Shown here: in pieces, positions 8,892 to 16,769 of the stretch
Layout of the letters: every line of letters starts with the position of its first letter
How positions within the stretch are numbered: position 1 is the stretch's first letter
From: Alistipes sp.
GTDB taxonomy: Bacteria > Bacteroidota > Bacteroidia > Bacteroidales > Rikenellaceae
Reading direction: 5' to 3'
Length of the DNA stretch: 40,055 nucleotides
Assembly: GCA_017629145.1 (NCBI GenBank)
Contig: JAGBXR010000013.1
Span: 1 to 40,055, forward strand
Notes under the pieces: generated by a model
What the model saw: only the letters and a program-made list of their open reading frames with translations
The model's database searches: none
Told to the model about the DNA's origin: nothing
Position numbers and translations under genes: made by a program

Positions 8892-10631
8892 ATGAAAAGA
8901 GTTTTAGAATATTTGTTTTTAAGTGTGGCTTTGATCGCGTCGTCTTGTAACAGAGACGACGTGATCGTAGCCGATCCTCTTCCCGAGATTATACTTGGCG
9001 AGAGCGGTGGTGTATATAGCGTGAAGGTGGGCAACGAGGTGCGCCTTGCCCCCGATTATGAGAATGCAACGGATGCAACCTATAGCTGGAAGATTGATGG
9101 TGTAGAGGTCGGCACCGAACGCTCATACATCTTCTTAGGCGAGGAGATTGGCAGCTACTACATATCGCTTAGCGTAACTACCGCAGCGGGAAGCGACAGC
9201 GAGGAGCTTCGTGTAGATGTTATCCGTCGCGAGATTCCCACAATAGATATCGTCGGGGAATCGAAAGTCGTATTGGCTCTCGGTAGCGAAAAGAACTTTA
9301 ATAGTTCGGTTGTTGATACGTCGCTCGATGTAACCATTCGCTGGTCACTCGATGGCGAAGAGTGTGGCGAGGGCGCGAGCTACACTTTTGAGGCACAAGA
9401 GATTGGAAACTATACACTTCGCGCCACAGCCACAAATAGCGATGGCGAGGCATTCGACGAGGTGGCTATCGAGGTGCTATCTGCCGAGGATATGCCCTTT
9501 ATGTGGGATTTCGAGAAGGAGAGCTATCATACGGTGGTGGGTCGTAAGTTGCTTATAGCACCCACGCAGATAAGTGATACTGAGGATGTTGTCTATATGT
9601 GGCAGCTTGGCGACGAGGGCGAGGCTATAGAGGGTGACTCTCACTTCGTATTCACAGCAGATACAGCTGGCGAGTATCATATAACAGCCACTGCAACAGC
9701 CACACGAGAGGGCTCACCTATCTCTATCACACATAAGTTTATCGTTACGGTCTATGAGGATGGCGCGTACTATCGCGCAAAGAGTGGCACATCGAGTGCC
9801 AATTGGAGCAAAGTCTACGAATACACCCCCGCGCCAGGTCAGTTTATCAACGAGACAAAGACGGGAGGCTTCGATGGCACACAGACAACCTCAGAGGCAG
9901 CCATCGCCTATGCCGAGGCGCGTATGTCAGACGAGAATTGGGTGTCGCTTGGAGGCTTTGGCGGCTACATTATTTTAGGTTTCGACCATAGCGTTGATAA
10001 CTCTGGAGATTACGATTTTGGCATCCTCGGCAACTCGTTTAAGGGCTCGTCAGAGCCTGGTGTAGTGTGGGTTATGCAGGATGAAAATGGCAACGGAGAG
10101 CCCGACGACACGTGGTACGAGCTTGCAGGCTCTGAGACGAGCAAGGCCGAAACCATTCAAAACTATGCTGTAACCTACTACCGCCCATCGGGAGCTGGTA
10201 TGCCTGTGCAGTGGAGCGATAACCTTGGCAATAGTGGCGAGATAGACTACCTCAAGCAGTTCCATCGTCAGGAGTACTACTATCCGTTGTGGATTGAGGG
10301 CGAGAGCTATACCCTTATGGGCACCTGCCTACAAGCTCGCAACTACGACGCCTCGGGCAATGGCTCATACTGGGTGAATGATGCATACGACTGGGGCTAT
10401 GCCGATAACTACAGCCCAATCGACCGCCTCACCGAGGAGGATAATGCCGAGGGAGAGATAAATGCTAACCACTTCAAAATCTCGAATGCCATAGATTTTG
10501 AATGCAAGCCTATCCACCTCGACTATATCGACTTTGTGAAGGTGCAGGTTGCTGTTAATGCCAAGAGTGGCTGGCTCGGTGAGCTATCTACAGAGGTATG
10601 CGGAATGTTCGATTATAATATGACGAAATAG
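8892..10631 (+). CDS. PKD-domain surface lipoprotein of the B12 locus
   Basis: A 579-residue lipoprotein (lipobox LIASSC, cysteine 19). Three PKD/Ig-like domains follow at about residues 30-112, 115-197 and 203-293; each has a 'Y.W..DGE..G....Y.F...E.G.Y....T.TN..G' pattern. The C-terminal ~280 residues form a separate domain with GGYIILGFDHSVDN, DFGILGNSFKGSSEPGVVWV and DENGNGEPDDTWYELAG. This last stretch could bind calcium, judging by its Asp/Asn spacing. Proteins of this architecture are found beside BtuG and BtuB homologues in Bacteroidetes. A role in capturing corrinoids or shaping the receptor complex is likely but not shown by the sequence. It starts 3 bp after the previous stop and ends 1 bp before the next start. 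Confidence 0.82.
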   Translation: MKRVLEYLFLSVALIASSCNRDDVIVADPLPEIILGESGGVYSVKVGNEVRLAPDYENATDATYSWKIDGVEVGTERSYIFLGEEIGSYYISLSVTTAAGSDSEELRVDVIRREIPTIDIVGESKVVLALGSEKNFNSSVVDTSLDVTIRWSLDGEECGEGASYTFEAQEIGNYTLRATATNSDGEAFDEVAIEVLSAEDMPFMWDFEKESYHTVVGRKLLIAPTQISDTEDVVYMWQLGDEGEAIEGDSHFVFTADTAGEYHITATATATREGSPISITHKFIVTVYEDGAYYRAKSGTSSANWSKVYEYTPAPGQFINETKTGGFDGTQTTSEAAIAYAEARMSDENWVSLGGFGGYIILGFDHSVDNSGDYDFGILGNSFKGSSEPGVVWVMQDENGNGEPDDTWYELAGSETSKAETIQNYAVTYYRPSGAGMPVQWSDNLGNSGEIDYLKQFHRQEYYYPLWIEGESYTLMGTCLQARNYDASGNGSYWVNDAYDWGYADNYSPIDRLTEEDNAEGEINANHFKISNAIDFECKPIHLDYIDFVKVQVAVNAKSGWLGELSTEVCGMFDYNMTK

Positions 10632-10632
10632 T

Positions 10633-11703
10633 ATGGCGATAACCCTACATAGAATACTACTTATCGCTCTTATGCTCTGCACCTCAGCGTGTATGAAGTG
10701 GGAGTATGGTTTAGAAGAGGAGTTCGAGTTGAGTGGCTCGGAGCGCGGTCTTTTTATCTGCAACGAGGGTAACTTCCAGTATGGAAATGCCACGCTCTCG
10801 TACTACGACCCTGCGACGAAGATGGTGCAAAACGAGGTATTCTATAGGGCTAACGCTATGAAACTCGGCGATGTGGCTCAGTCGATGATTATCCGCGACG
10901 GCGTGGGTTGGGTCATCGTGAACAACTCACACGTGGTATTCGCCATCGACATCAACACCTTCAAGGAGTTGGGCCGCATCACAAACCTCACATCGCCACG
11001 ATATATGCACTTCATATCGGACGAGAAGGCCTACATAACGCAGATTTGGGATAATCGCATATTCATCGTAAACCCCAAACGCTACGAGATTACGGGATAT
11101 ATCGATATGCCCAATATGACTATGGAGTCGGGCTCTACGGAGCAGATGGTGCAGTATGGCAAGTATGTCTACGTAAACTGCTGGTCGTATCAGAACCGTA
11201 TCCTCAAGATAGATACCGAGACCGACAAGTTTGTCGACGAACTGGTTATCGGCATTCAGCCGACATCGCTTGTTATGGATTGCAACAACAAACTCTGGAC
11301 TGTGACAGATGGTGGCTATGAGGGCTCGCCCTACGGCCACGAAGCTCCGTCGCTCTATCGTATCGATGCCGAGACATTCACCGTCGAGCAACAGTTCAAA
11401 TTCAAGTTCGGCGACTGGCCTTCGGAGGTGCAACTCAATGGCTCGAAGGATAAGATATATTGGCTCAACGACGATGTGTGGGAGATGGACGTTACGGCAG
11501 ATCACGTCCCCGTGCGACCATTCCTCGAGTACAACGACACGCTATACTACGGCCTTACGATCGACCCCGTAAGCGGAGATGTATACATTGCCGATGCTAT
11601 AGATTACGTTCAGCAGGGTATGGTCTACCGCTACTCGAAAGATAGAGAACTCATCGATAGCTTCTATGTAGGTATCATCCCTGGAGCATTTTGTTGGAAG
11701 TAG
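10633..11703 (+). CDS. btuG: BtuG-like beta-propeller lipoprotein (DUF5074/YncE-like)
   Basis: A 356-residue lipoprotein (LCTSAC, cysteine 20) that folds, by family, as a seven-bladed propeller. Blade-type repeats are visible: GLFICNEGNFQYGNATLSYYD, VVFAIDINTFKELGRI, IFIVNPKRYEITGYID, ILKIDTETDKFVDEL, SLYRIDAETFTVEQQF and GDVYIADAIDYVQQG. The family motif CNEGNFQ.GN.TLS.YD near the mature N-terminus is typical of BtuG proteins. In Bacteroides, BtuG sits on the outer face of BtuB as a lid and binds B12 with very high affinity. Here the gene ends 11 bp before the BtuB start, so the pair is tightly coupled. The start after TAG-T-ATG at 10633 gives a complete signal peptide. Confidence 0.9.
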   Translation: MAITLHRILLIALMLCTSACMKWEYGLEEEFELSGSERGLFICNEGNFQYGNATLSYYDPATKMVQNEVFYRANAMKLGDVAQSMIIRDGVGWVIVNNSHVVFAIDINTFKELGRITNLTSPRYMHFISDEKAYITQIWDNRIFIVNPKRYEITGYIDMPNMTMESGSTEQMVQYGKYVYVNCWSYQNRILKIDTETDKFVDELVIGIQPTSLVMDCNNKLWTVTDGGYEGSPYGHEAPSLYRIDAETFTVEQQFKFKFGDWPSEVQLNGSKDKIYWLNDDVWEMDVTADHVPVRPFLEYNDTLYYGLTIDPVSGDVYIADAIDYVQQGMVYRYSKDRELIDSFYVGIIPGAFCWK

Positions 11704-11714
11704 AGTCTGGTGCT

Positions 11715-13742
11715 ATGAGAAAAACTATTGTCATACTATCGCTACTCTTTGCTGCACTTACGGCCGCAGCCCAGGAACGACGCATCGATATCGAGGGCGT
11801 TACAGTTACGGGAAACCGCCCGATAAAGGAGATTGGCGTGCAGCAAACCAAGATCGACTCGGTGTCGCTCAAGGAGAACATCGCACTATCGATGGCCGAC
11901 GTACTCACATTCAACAGCGCCATATTTGTCAAGAACTATGGTCGCGCAACACTCTCAACAGTCTCGTTCAGAGGAACATCACCATCGCATACACAGGTTA
12001 CGTGGAACGGTATGCGCATAAACAACCCGATGCTCGGTATGACCGACTTCTCGATGATCCCATCGCACTTCATCGATAACGCCACGCTGCTACACGGCAC
12101 ATCATCGGTAAACAGTACGGGTGGCGGACTGGGTGGCGCAGTGCAGCTCGCAACAGCACCATCCGAGGAGCAAGGCTTCAAGCTCCAGTATGTGCAGGGC
12201 GCAGGCTCGTTTCTCACGTTTGATGAGTATCTGCAACTGAACTATGGTCGCAACGGCTGGCAGGTTGCTACACGCGCTTCGTTCTCATCATCACCCAACG
12301 AGTATAAGTATGTCAACCGCGACAAGAAGGAGAACATCTACGACGAGGATATGAACATCGTCGACCAGTACTACCCAGAGGAGATAAATCGCAGTGGCTC
12401 GTACAAGGATCTGCACATTCTTCAGGAGGTATACTACAATAATGGCAATGGCGACCGCTTCGGACTGAATGCGTGGTATATCAACTCCAACCGCGAGCTA
12501 GCAATGCTTACAACAGACTATGCCGATGACACCGATTTCGACAACCGACAGCGCGAACACACAGTGCGTAGCGTGCTATCGTGGGATCATCTGCGTAGTA
12601 ACTGGAAGACAACCGCACGTGCAGGATATATATACACCTGGATGGCATACGACTATCAGCGAGCTGTAAGCGAGGATGTTATGGCTGTAATGTCGCGTTC
12701 GCGCAGCCAGATCAACACAATCTATGGCGAGGCGCAGGGCGAGTATAGCATAGGTCGTAAGTGGCTCTTCACCGCATCGCTTTCGGCGCACCAGCACTTC
12801 GTACTTAGCCAGGATAAGAACATCATACTCCAGGACGGAGGCAAGGGTATCGTAGGTTACGACCAAGCACGTATCGAGCTCTCTGGCTCGGTATCGGCAA
12901 AGTGGCGACCTACCGATCGATTTGGAGTCTCGGTAGTTCTGCGCGAGGAACTCTTCGGCACTACGTGGACACCGATAATCCCTGCGCTGTTCCTCGACTA
13001 CGTACTCTCGAAGAGGGGCAACGTGGTACTCAAGGCTTCGGCATCGCGCAACTATCGTTTCCCTACGCTTAACGACCTCTACTTCCTTCCGGGAGGTAAT
13101 CCCGACCTGCGCCACGAGAGTGGCTGGAGCTATGATGGCGGTATGTCGTTTGCTATAGGCCGAGAGGGGGTCTATAAGTTGAGTGGCTCGGCAACGTGGT
13201 TTGACTCCTATATTAACGATTGGATCATATGGTTGCCTACGACCAAGGGTTTCTTCTCGCCCGAGAACGTAAAGGATGTACACGCCTATGGTGTGGAGCT
13301 TGACGGCCACCTCTCGGTACAGTTGGCAAAGCACTGGTTGCTAAATATGGATGCTACATTCTCGTGGACACCATCTATCAACCACGGCGAGAAGCGTTCG
13401 CCAGCCGATCAGTCGGTGGGCAAGCAGCTGCCCTACATTCCAGAGCTCTCCTCTACTGTCGCAGGCCGCCTGACGTGGCGCGAATGGTCGTTCGTATATA
13501 ACTGGTGCTTCTACTCGGAGCGATACACTATGTCGTCGAACGATATCTCGCTCACGGGCAAGCTTCCAAAATACTATATGAGCAACATCAGCCTCGGCTA
13601 TAACCTCGCTCTGCGATGGGCCGATTTTAACTTCAAGGGCACAATCAACAACGTTTTTGATGAGGAGTACCTCTCGGTGCTTTCGCGCCCAATGCCAGGC
13701 ATCAACTTCGAGATCTTCGTCGGCATCACACCCAAGTGGTAA
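11715..13742 (+). CDS. btuB: TonB-dependent outer-membrane cobalamin receptor (BtuB-like)
   Basis: An outer-membrane barrel importing corrinoids with energy from TonB. I chose ATG 11715 because it starts a clean signal peptide (MRKTIVILSLLFAALTAAAQ); an upstream in-frame ATG at 11691 would overlap the BtuG-like gene. The mature N-terminus has IEGVTVTGNRP as a likely TonB-box region, followed by a plug domain (ALSMADVLTFNSAIFVKNYG, VSFRGTSPSHTQVTWNGMRI, NSTGGGLGGAVQL). About 22 beta strands follow, and the protein ends with the barrel-closing strand INFEIFVGITPKW. The length (675 aa) is usual. It is the last gene of the riboswitch-controlled operon; no inner-membrane ABC transporter genes are present in the window. 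Confidence 0.92.
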   Translation: MRKTIVILSLLFAALTAAAQERRIDIEGVTVTGNRPIKEIGVQQTKIDSVSLKENIALSMADVLTFNSAIFVKNYGRATLSTVSFRGTSPSHTQVTWNGMRINNPMLGMTDFSMIPSHFIDNATLLHGTSSVNSTGGGLGGAVQLATAPSEEQGFKLQYVQGAGSFLTFDEYLQLNYGRNGWQVATRASFSSSPNEYKYVNRDKKENIYDEDMNIVDQYYPEEINRSGSYKDLHILQEVYYNNGNGDRFGLNAWYINSNRELAMLTTDYADDTDFDNRQREHTVRSVLSWDHLRSNWKTTARAGYIYTWMAYDYQRAVSEDVMAVMSRSRSQINTIYGEAQGEYSIGRKWLFTASLSAHQHFVLSQDKNIILQDGGKGIVGYDQARIELSGSVSAKWRPTDRFGVSVVLREELFGTTWTPIIPALFLDYVLSKRGNVVLKASASRNYRFPTLNDLYFLPGGNPDLRHESGWSYDGGMSFAIGREGVYKLSGSATWFDSYINDWIIWLPTTKGFFSPENVKDVHAYGVELDGHLSVQLAKHWLLNMDATFSWTPSINHGEKRSPADQSVGKQLPYIPELSSTVAGRLTWREWSFVYNWCFYSERYTMSSNDISLTGKLPKYYMSNISLGYNLALRWADFNFKGTINNVFDEEYLSVLSRPMPGINFEIFVGITPKW

Positions 13743-13815
13743 TCCGACATAAAAGGTTGCGATATACTCAATAAGCAGCAGACAGAATAGCTCCGAAAAC
13801 ATTAAGAAATATAAG

Positions 13816-13904
13816 GATAGGGAATATAGGGAATTTAAGGTATTAAGCGATTCTCGGCAATACAACGGGAATTATTTACCCTAAATTCTTTATATTCCCT
13901 AATC
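13816..13904. repeat. AT-rich inverted repeat leading the first hairpin array
   Basis: GATAGGGAATATAGGGAATT...GGTA (13816-13842) pairs with 13877-13904 (TACCCTAAATTC...TTCCCTAATC) with few mismatches. It lies between the end of btuB and the repeat array. It could act as a bidirectional terminator. A related GGAATTTAAGG palindrome precedes the second array at 39.64-39.77 kb. Confidence 0.7.
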
Positions 13905-13948
13905 TCTCTTAACTACCAAATCACCACTCTCCTTTAGCACCAATGCCT

Positions 13949-14080
13949 AATTTTTGGTCAGAAGGGATTAGATCTGGTCTTGGAAAGAAATTGCCCCGAA
14001 TGGGTAGTACTTGAATGTATTTCCCATTTGCTCTTTGGATTGAGAGGGCGAAGACAACACCCTTCAGGTTAGCACACTCC
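13949..14080 (+). repeat. Hairpin repeat unit 1 (degenerate)
   Basis: The left half matches the other units (AATTTTTGGTCAGAAG, then AAATTGCCCCGAATGGGTAG), but the right half after CCCATTTGCTCTTTGG has lost most complementarity. Confidence 0.75.
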
Positions 14081-14208
14081 AATTTTTCGATAGAAGTAGT
14101 TAGATGCGGCGCTGACACGAAAAAGCCACCGATGGGTAGTACTTGATGTACGTCCCATTGGTGGCGTTGACTGAAATGTCGCAGATGACTGCTTATCTCG
14201 GAAAATTC
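14081..14208 (+). repeat. Hairpin repeat unit 2
   Basis: The inner stem is GCCACCGATGGG (14125-14136) with CCCATTGGTGGC (14154-14165); the middle stem is TGCGGC (14105-14110) with GTCGCA (14178-14183). Confidence 0.88.
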
Positions 14209-14337
14209 AATTTTTCGATAGAAGTAGTTAGATGTGGCCTCGATAAAGAAATTGGCTCGGATGGGTAGTACTTGATGTACGTCCCATTGGTGGCGTTGAC
14301 TGAAGTGTCGCAGATGACTGCTTATCTCGGAAAATCC
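14209..14337 (+). repeat. Hairpin repeat unit 3 (chimeric)
   Basis: The left half is nearly the same as in unit 4, while the right half is nearly the same as in unit 2. As a result the two inner arms no longer match. Confidence 0.85.
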
Positions 14338-14466
14338 AATTTTTCGATAGAAGTAGTTAGCTGTGGCCTCGATAAAGAAATTGGCTCGGATGGATAGTAC
14401 TTGACGTACATTCCATTCGAGCCAATGATTGAGAGGTCGCAGATGACTGCTTATCTCGGAAAATTA
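14338..14466 (+). repeat. Hairpin repeat unit 4
   Basis: The inner stem is TTGGCTCGGATGGA (14381-14394) with TCCATTCGAGCCAA (14412-14425), 14 bp including one G.T pair. Confidence 0.88.
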
Positions 14467-14597
14467 AAATTTGTTGTTAGAAGGCTGTAGATGCTGCACC
14501 GATAAAGAAGTTGCCCCAGATGGGACATACTTAGCGTATTTCCCATTTGGGGCAACGATTGAGGTGCGGCAGATATCTGCCTTATCACAACAAATTA
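14467..14597 (+). repeat. Hairpin repeat unit 5 (identical copy at 39925-40055)
   Basis: The inner stem is GTTGCCCCAGATGGG (14510-14524) with CCCATTTGGGGCAAC (14542-14556). The outer stem is AATTTGTTGT with ACAACAAATT. The unit overlaps the stop codon of the peptidase gene. Confidence 0.9.
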
Positions 14598-16703
14598 CTT
14601 AAGGTTCATATTATCAATAAGAGCCTGAGTCTGTGGCTTGTGACCGCGGAAGTTCACATAAAGAGTCATAGGATGCTCGTGACCACCCTTCTCCAAAAGC
14701 TCATAACGGAACTTACCAGCAACCTCCTGGCTGAAGATACCCTCCTCCTCGAAGTAAGAGAAAGCATCAGCAGCAAGAACCTCTGCCCACTTGTAACCAT
14801 AGTAACCAGTAGCGTAACCACCACTGAATACGTGTGTGAACGCTGGGCTCATTGCCATACCGTCAACAATAGGAGTAACCTGTGTAGGAGCGATAGCCTT
14901 GAGCTCGAAGTCGCGGATGTCACCCTCGATAGGCGATGTGATTGTGTGGTAAGCCAAGTCGAGCATACCAAATGAAAGCTGGCGTACGTTGTAGTATGCT
15001 GCAAGGTAGTTCTTTGCAGCGATAATCTTCTCAACGAGCTCCGCAGGCATAGACTCACCTGTCTGGTAGTGCTTTGCCCAAAGGTCGAGATACTCCTTCT
15101 CTGTAGCCCAGAACTCCATAATCTGTGATGGAAGCTCTACGAAATCGCGCTTTACAGATGTACCGTTAATAGACTCATACTTACCGCGAGCGAGGATACC
15201 GTGCAAGCCGTGACCGAACTCGTGGAGGAATGTAGTGAACTCATCGAATGTGAGCAACGATGGAGTAGTTGCTGTAGGCTTCGTGAAGTTCATTACGAGC
15301 GAGATCAAAGGACGCTGCTCAACACCGTTTACAACCTTTGTGCCACGGAACTCAGTCATCCAAGCACCCTGGTTCTTAGACTCACGTGGGAAGAAGTCGA
15401 GGTAGAGGATAGCGAGAACCTCACCCGTGTGGTCCTTAACCTCGTATACGGTTGCCTCTGGGTGGTATACCTCGATCTCTGGAGCCTCGGTGAAAGTGAG
15501 ACCGTAGAGACGGTTAGCAAGCATAAATACTGCATCCTTTGCGCTCTCGAGCTGCAAGTAAGGCTTGATCTGCTCGTCGTTGATAGCATACTTCTCCTCC
15601 TTGTACTTCTCGCTGTAGTAAGCCCAATCCCAAGGCATAAACTTCTCGTTCATACCAAGCGACTTTGCATAAGCAGCGATAGCGTCTACGTCCTTCTTTG
15701 CGTAGCTGAAAGTAGCATCCAAAAGCTCATTGAGGAAGCCCTGAACAGTAGGAGTGCTCTCTGCCATACGGTCCTCCAATACGTAGTCTGCATAGCAGCT
15801 GTAACCGAGGAGGTTAGCAATGTTAAGACGCAACTCTGCGATGCGGCGGATGTTCTCCATATTGTCTGACTCACCACCTACGGCGCGGCTGTTGTATGCG
15901 CGGTAGAGCTGCTCCTTAAGGTCGCGCTGTGTAGAGTATGTCATAAATGGAACATAGCTTGGAGCGTGGAGTGTAAGAGTCCAGCCCTCCTGGCCACGTG
16001 CAGCAGCCTCGGCAGCCATACCCTCCTTTACGAAGTCTGGGAGCTCGGCAACCTTTGCCTCGTCTGTAATGTTGAGCGAGAAGGCGTTAGTTGCAGCCAA
16101 CGCGTTCTGACCGAAAGTCAAAGTGAGCTGTGAAAGCTCCGATGTGTACTGACGGTAGAGTTCCTTTGCCTCACCCTCGAGCAAAGCACCCGAACGCGCA
16201 AAACCCTTGTAGCTGTTCTCCAAGAGCTGACGATCCTCAACGTCGAGGTCGAGGCTCTCGCGCTGGTCGTATACAGCCTTCACACGAGCAAAAAGCTCTG
16301 GGTTGAGCGAAATGTCGTTAGAGAGCTCCGTAAGCTTTGGAGTGATGTTAAGAGCAATCTGCTGCATCTCGTCAGATGTACAGCTACCGTTAAGCACGAA
16401 GAATACACCTGTTACGCGACCAAGAAGCTGGCCTGCCTGCTCCATAGCAACGATAGTATTCTCGAAAGTTGCTGGCTCTGGATTGTTGATGATAGCCTCA
16501 ACCTCCTTACGATTAAGCTCGATAGCGTAGTCGATAGCTGGCTCGTAGTGCTCGAGCTTGATCTTTGAGAATGGAGGTGTCTGGTAAGGAGTGTTCCACT
16601 CCTCAACGAATGGGTTGCCTGCGAGTGATGCTGGAACATCGGATGTGCTGCATCCTGCAAGCGCCAAAGTCAATGCTGACATAATAACTGATAGTTTTCT
16701 CAT
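14595..16703 (-). CDS. dcp: M3-family peptidyl-dipeptidase Dcp, lipoprotein form
   Basis: A 702-residue zinc peptidase that removes C-terminal dipeptides from peptides. The catalytic motif is H494-EFGH-GLHGIL, with the third zinc ligand expected in the downstream PSQIMEFWA segment. The N-terminus is a lipoprotein signal (LALAGC, cysteine 18), so the enzyme is probably periplasmic or membrane-attached rather than cytoplasmic. The mature start NPFVEEWNTPYQTPPFSKI is typical of Dcp. The C-terminal motifs PAFTHVFSGGYATGYYGYKW and GGHEHPM are also conserved in the family. It is the second of two tandem paralogues, 66 bp after the first, and its stop codon lies at the edge of the hairpin-repeat array. 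Confidence 0.93.
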   Translation of the reverse strand: MRKLSVIMSALTLALAGCSTSDVPASLAGNPFVEEWNTPYQTPPFSKIKLEHYEPAIDYAIELNRKEVEAIINNPEPATFENTIVAMEQAGQLLGRVTGVFFVLNGSCTSDEMQQIALNITPKLTELSNDISLNPELFARVKAVYDQRESLDLDVEDRQLLENSYKGFARSGALLEGEAKELYRQYTSELSQLTLTFGQNALAATNAFSLNITDEAKVAELPDFVKEGMAAEAAARGQEGWTLTLHAPSYVPFMTYSTQRDLKEQLYRAYNSRAVGGESDNMENIRRIAELRLNIANLLGYSCYADYVLEDRMAESTPTVQGFLNELLDATFSYAKKDVDAIAAYAKSLGMNEKFMPWDWAYYSEKYKEEKYAINDEQIKPYLQLESAKDAVFMLANRLYGLTFTEAPEIEVYHPEATVYEVKDHTGEVLAILYLDFFPRESKNQGAWMTEFRGTKVVNGVEQRPLISLVMNFTKPTATTPSLLTFDEFTTFLHEFGHGLHGILARGKYESINGTSVKRDFVELPSQIMEFWATEKEYLDLWAKHYQTGESMPAELVEKIIAAKNYLAAYYNVRQLSFGMLDLAYHTITSPIEGDIRDFELKAIAPTQVTPIVDGMAMSPAFTHVFSGGYATGYYGYKWAEVLAADAFSYFEEEGIFSQEVAGKFRYELLEKGGHEHPMTLYVNFRGHKPQTQALIDNMNLK

Positions 16704-16769
16704 AAAATTTTATTATTAGGTTTTCTTCGTCAATCGCTTAATTATAAATAGGTATACCACCGAAGGTCG

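Larger units (their letters stand above)
13949..14597. repeat. Array of five ~130-bp hairpin repeats
   Basis: Five head-to-tail units of 128-132 bp fill the gap between btuB and the convergent M3 peptidase gene. Each of units 2-5 starts with AATTTTTCGATAG or AAATTTGTTGTTAG and ends with its near complement, so the unit as a whole can fold into one long hairpin. The array ends at the TAA stop of the peptidase (14597-14595), with no spacer. I find no transposase, spacer pattern or intact open frame. The sequence resembles a large REP/BIME-type extragenic element more than any RNA family I know. Confidence 0.9.

Noticed and set aside
12576-13334. 252-codon frame antisense to btuB
   Set aside because: Its length comes from the codon pattern of btuB on the other strand; no motif, signal or promoter supports it.
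13921-14118. 65-codon minus-strand frame in the repeat region
   Set aside because: It runs across degenerate unit 1 into unit 2, has no start context and is not continued in the other units; better explained as a by-product of the repeat.
13949-14597. The repeat array as a CRISPR array
   Set aside because: Units are ~130 bp, adjoin without unique spacers, and differ from each other along their whole length; no cas genes are nearby.
15201-15869. 222-codon frame antisense to the M3 peptidase gene
   Set aside because: The peptidase frame has full catalytic motifs; the antisense frame has none.
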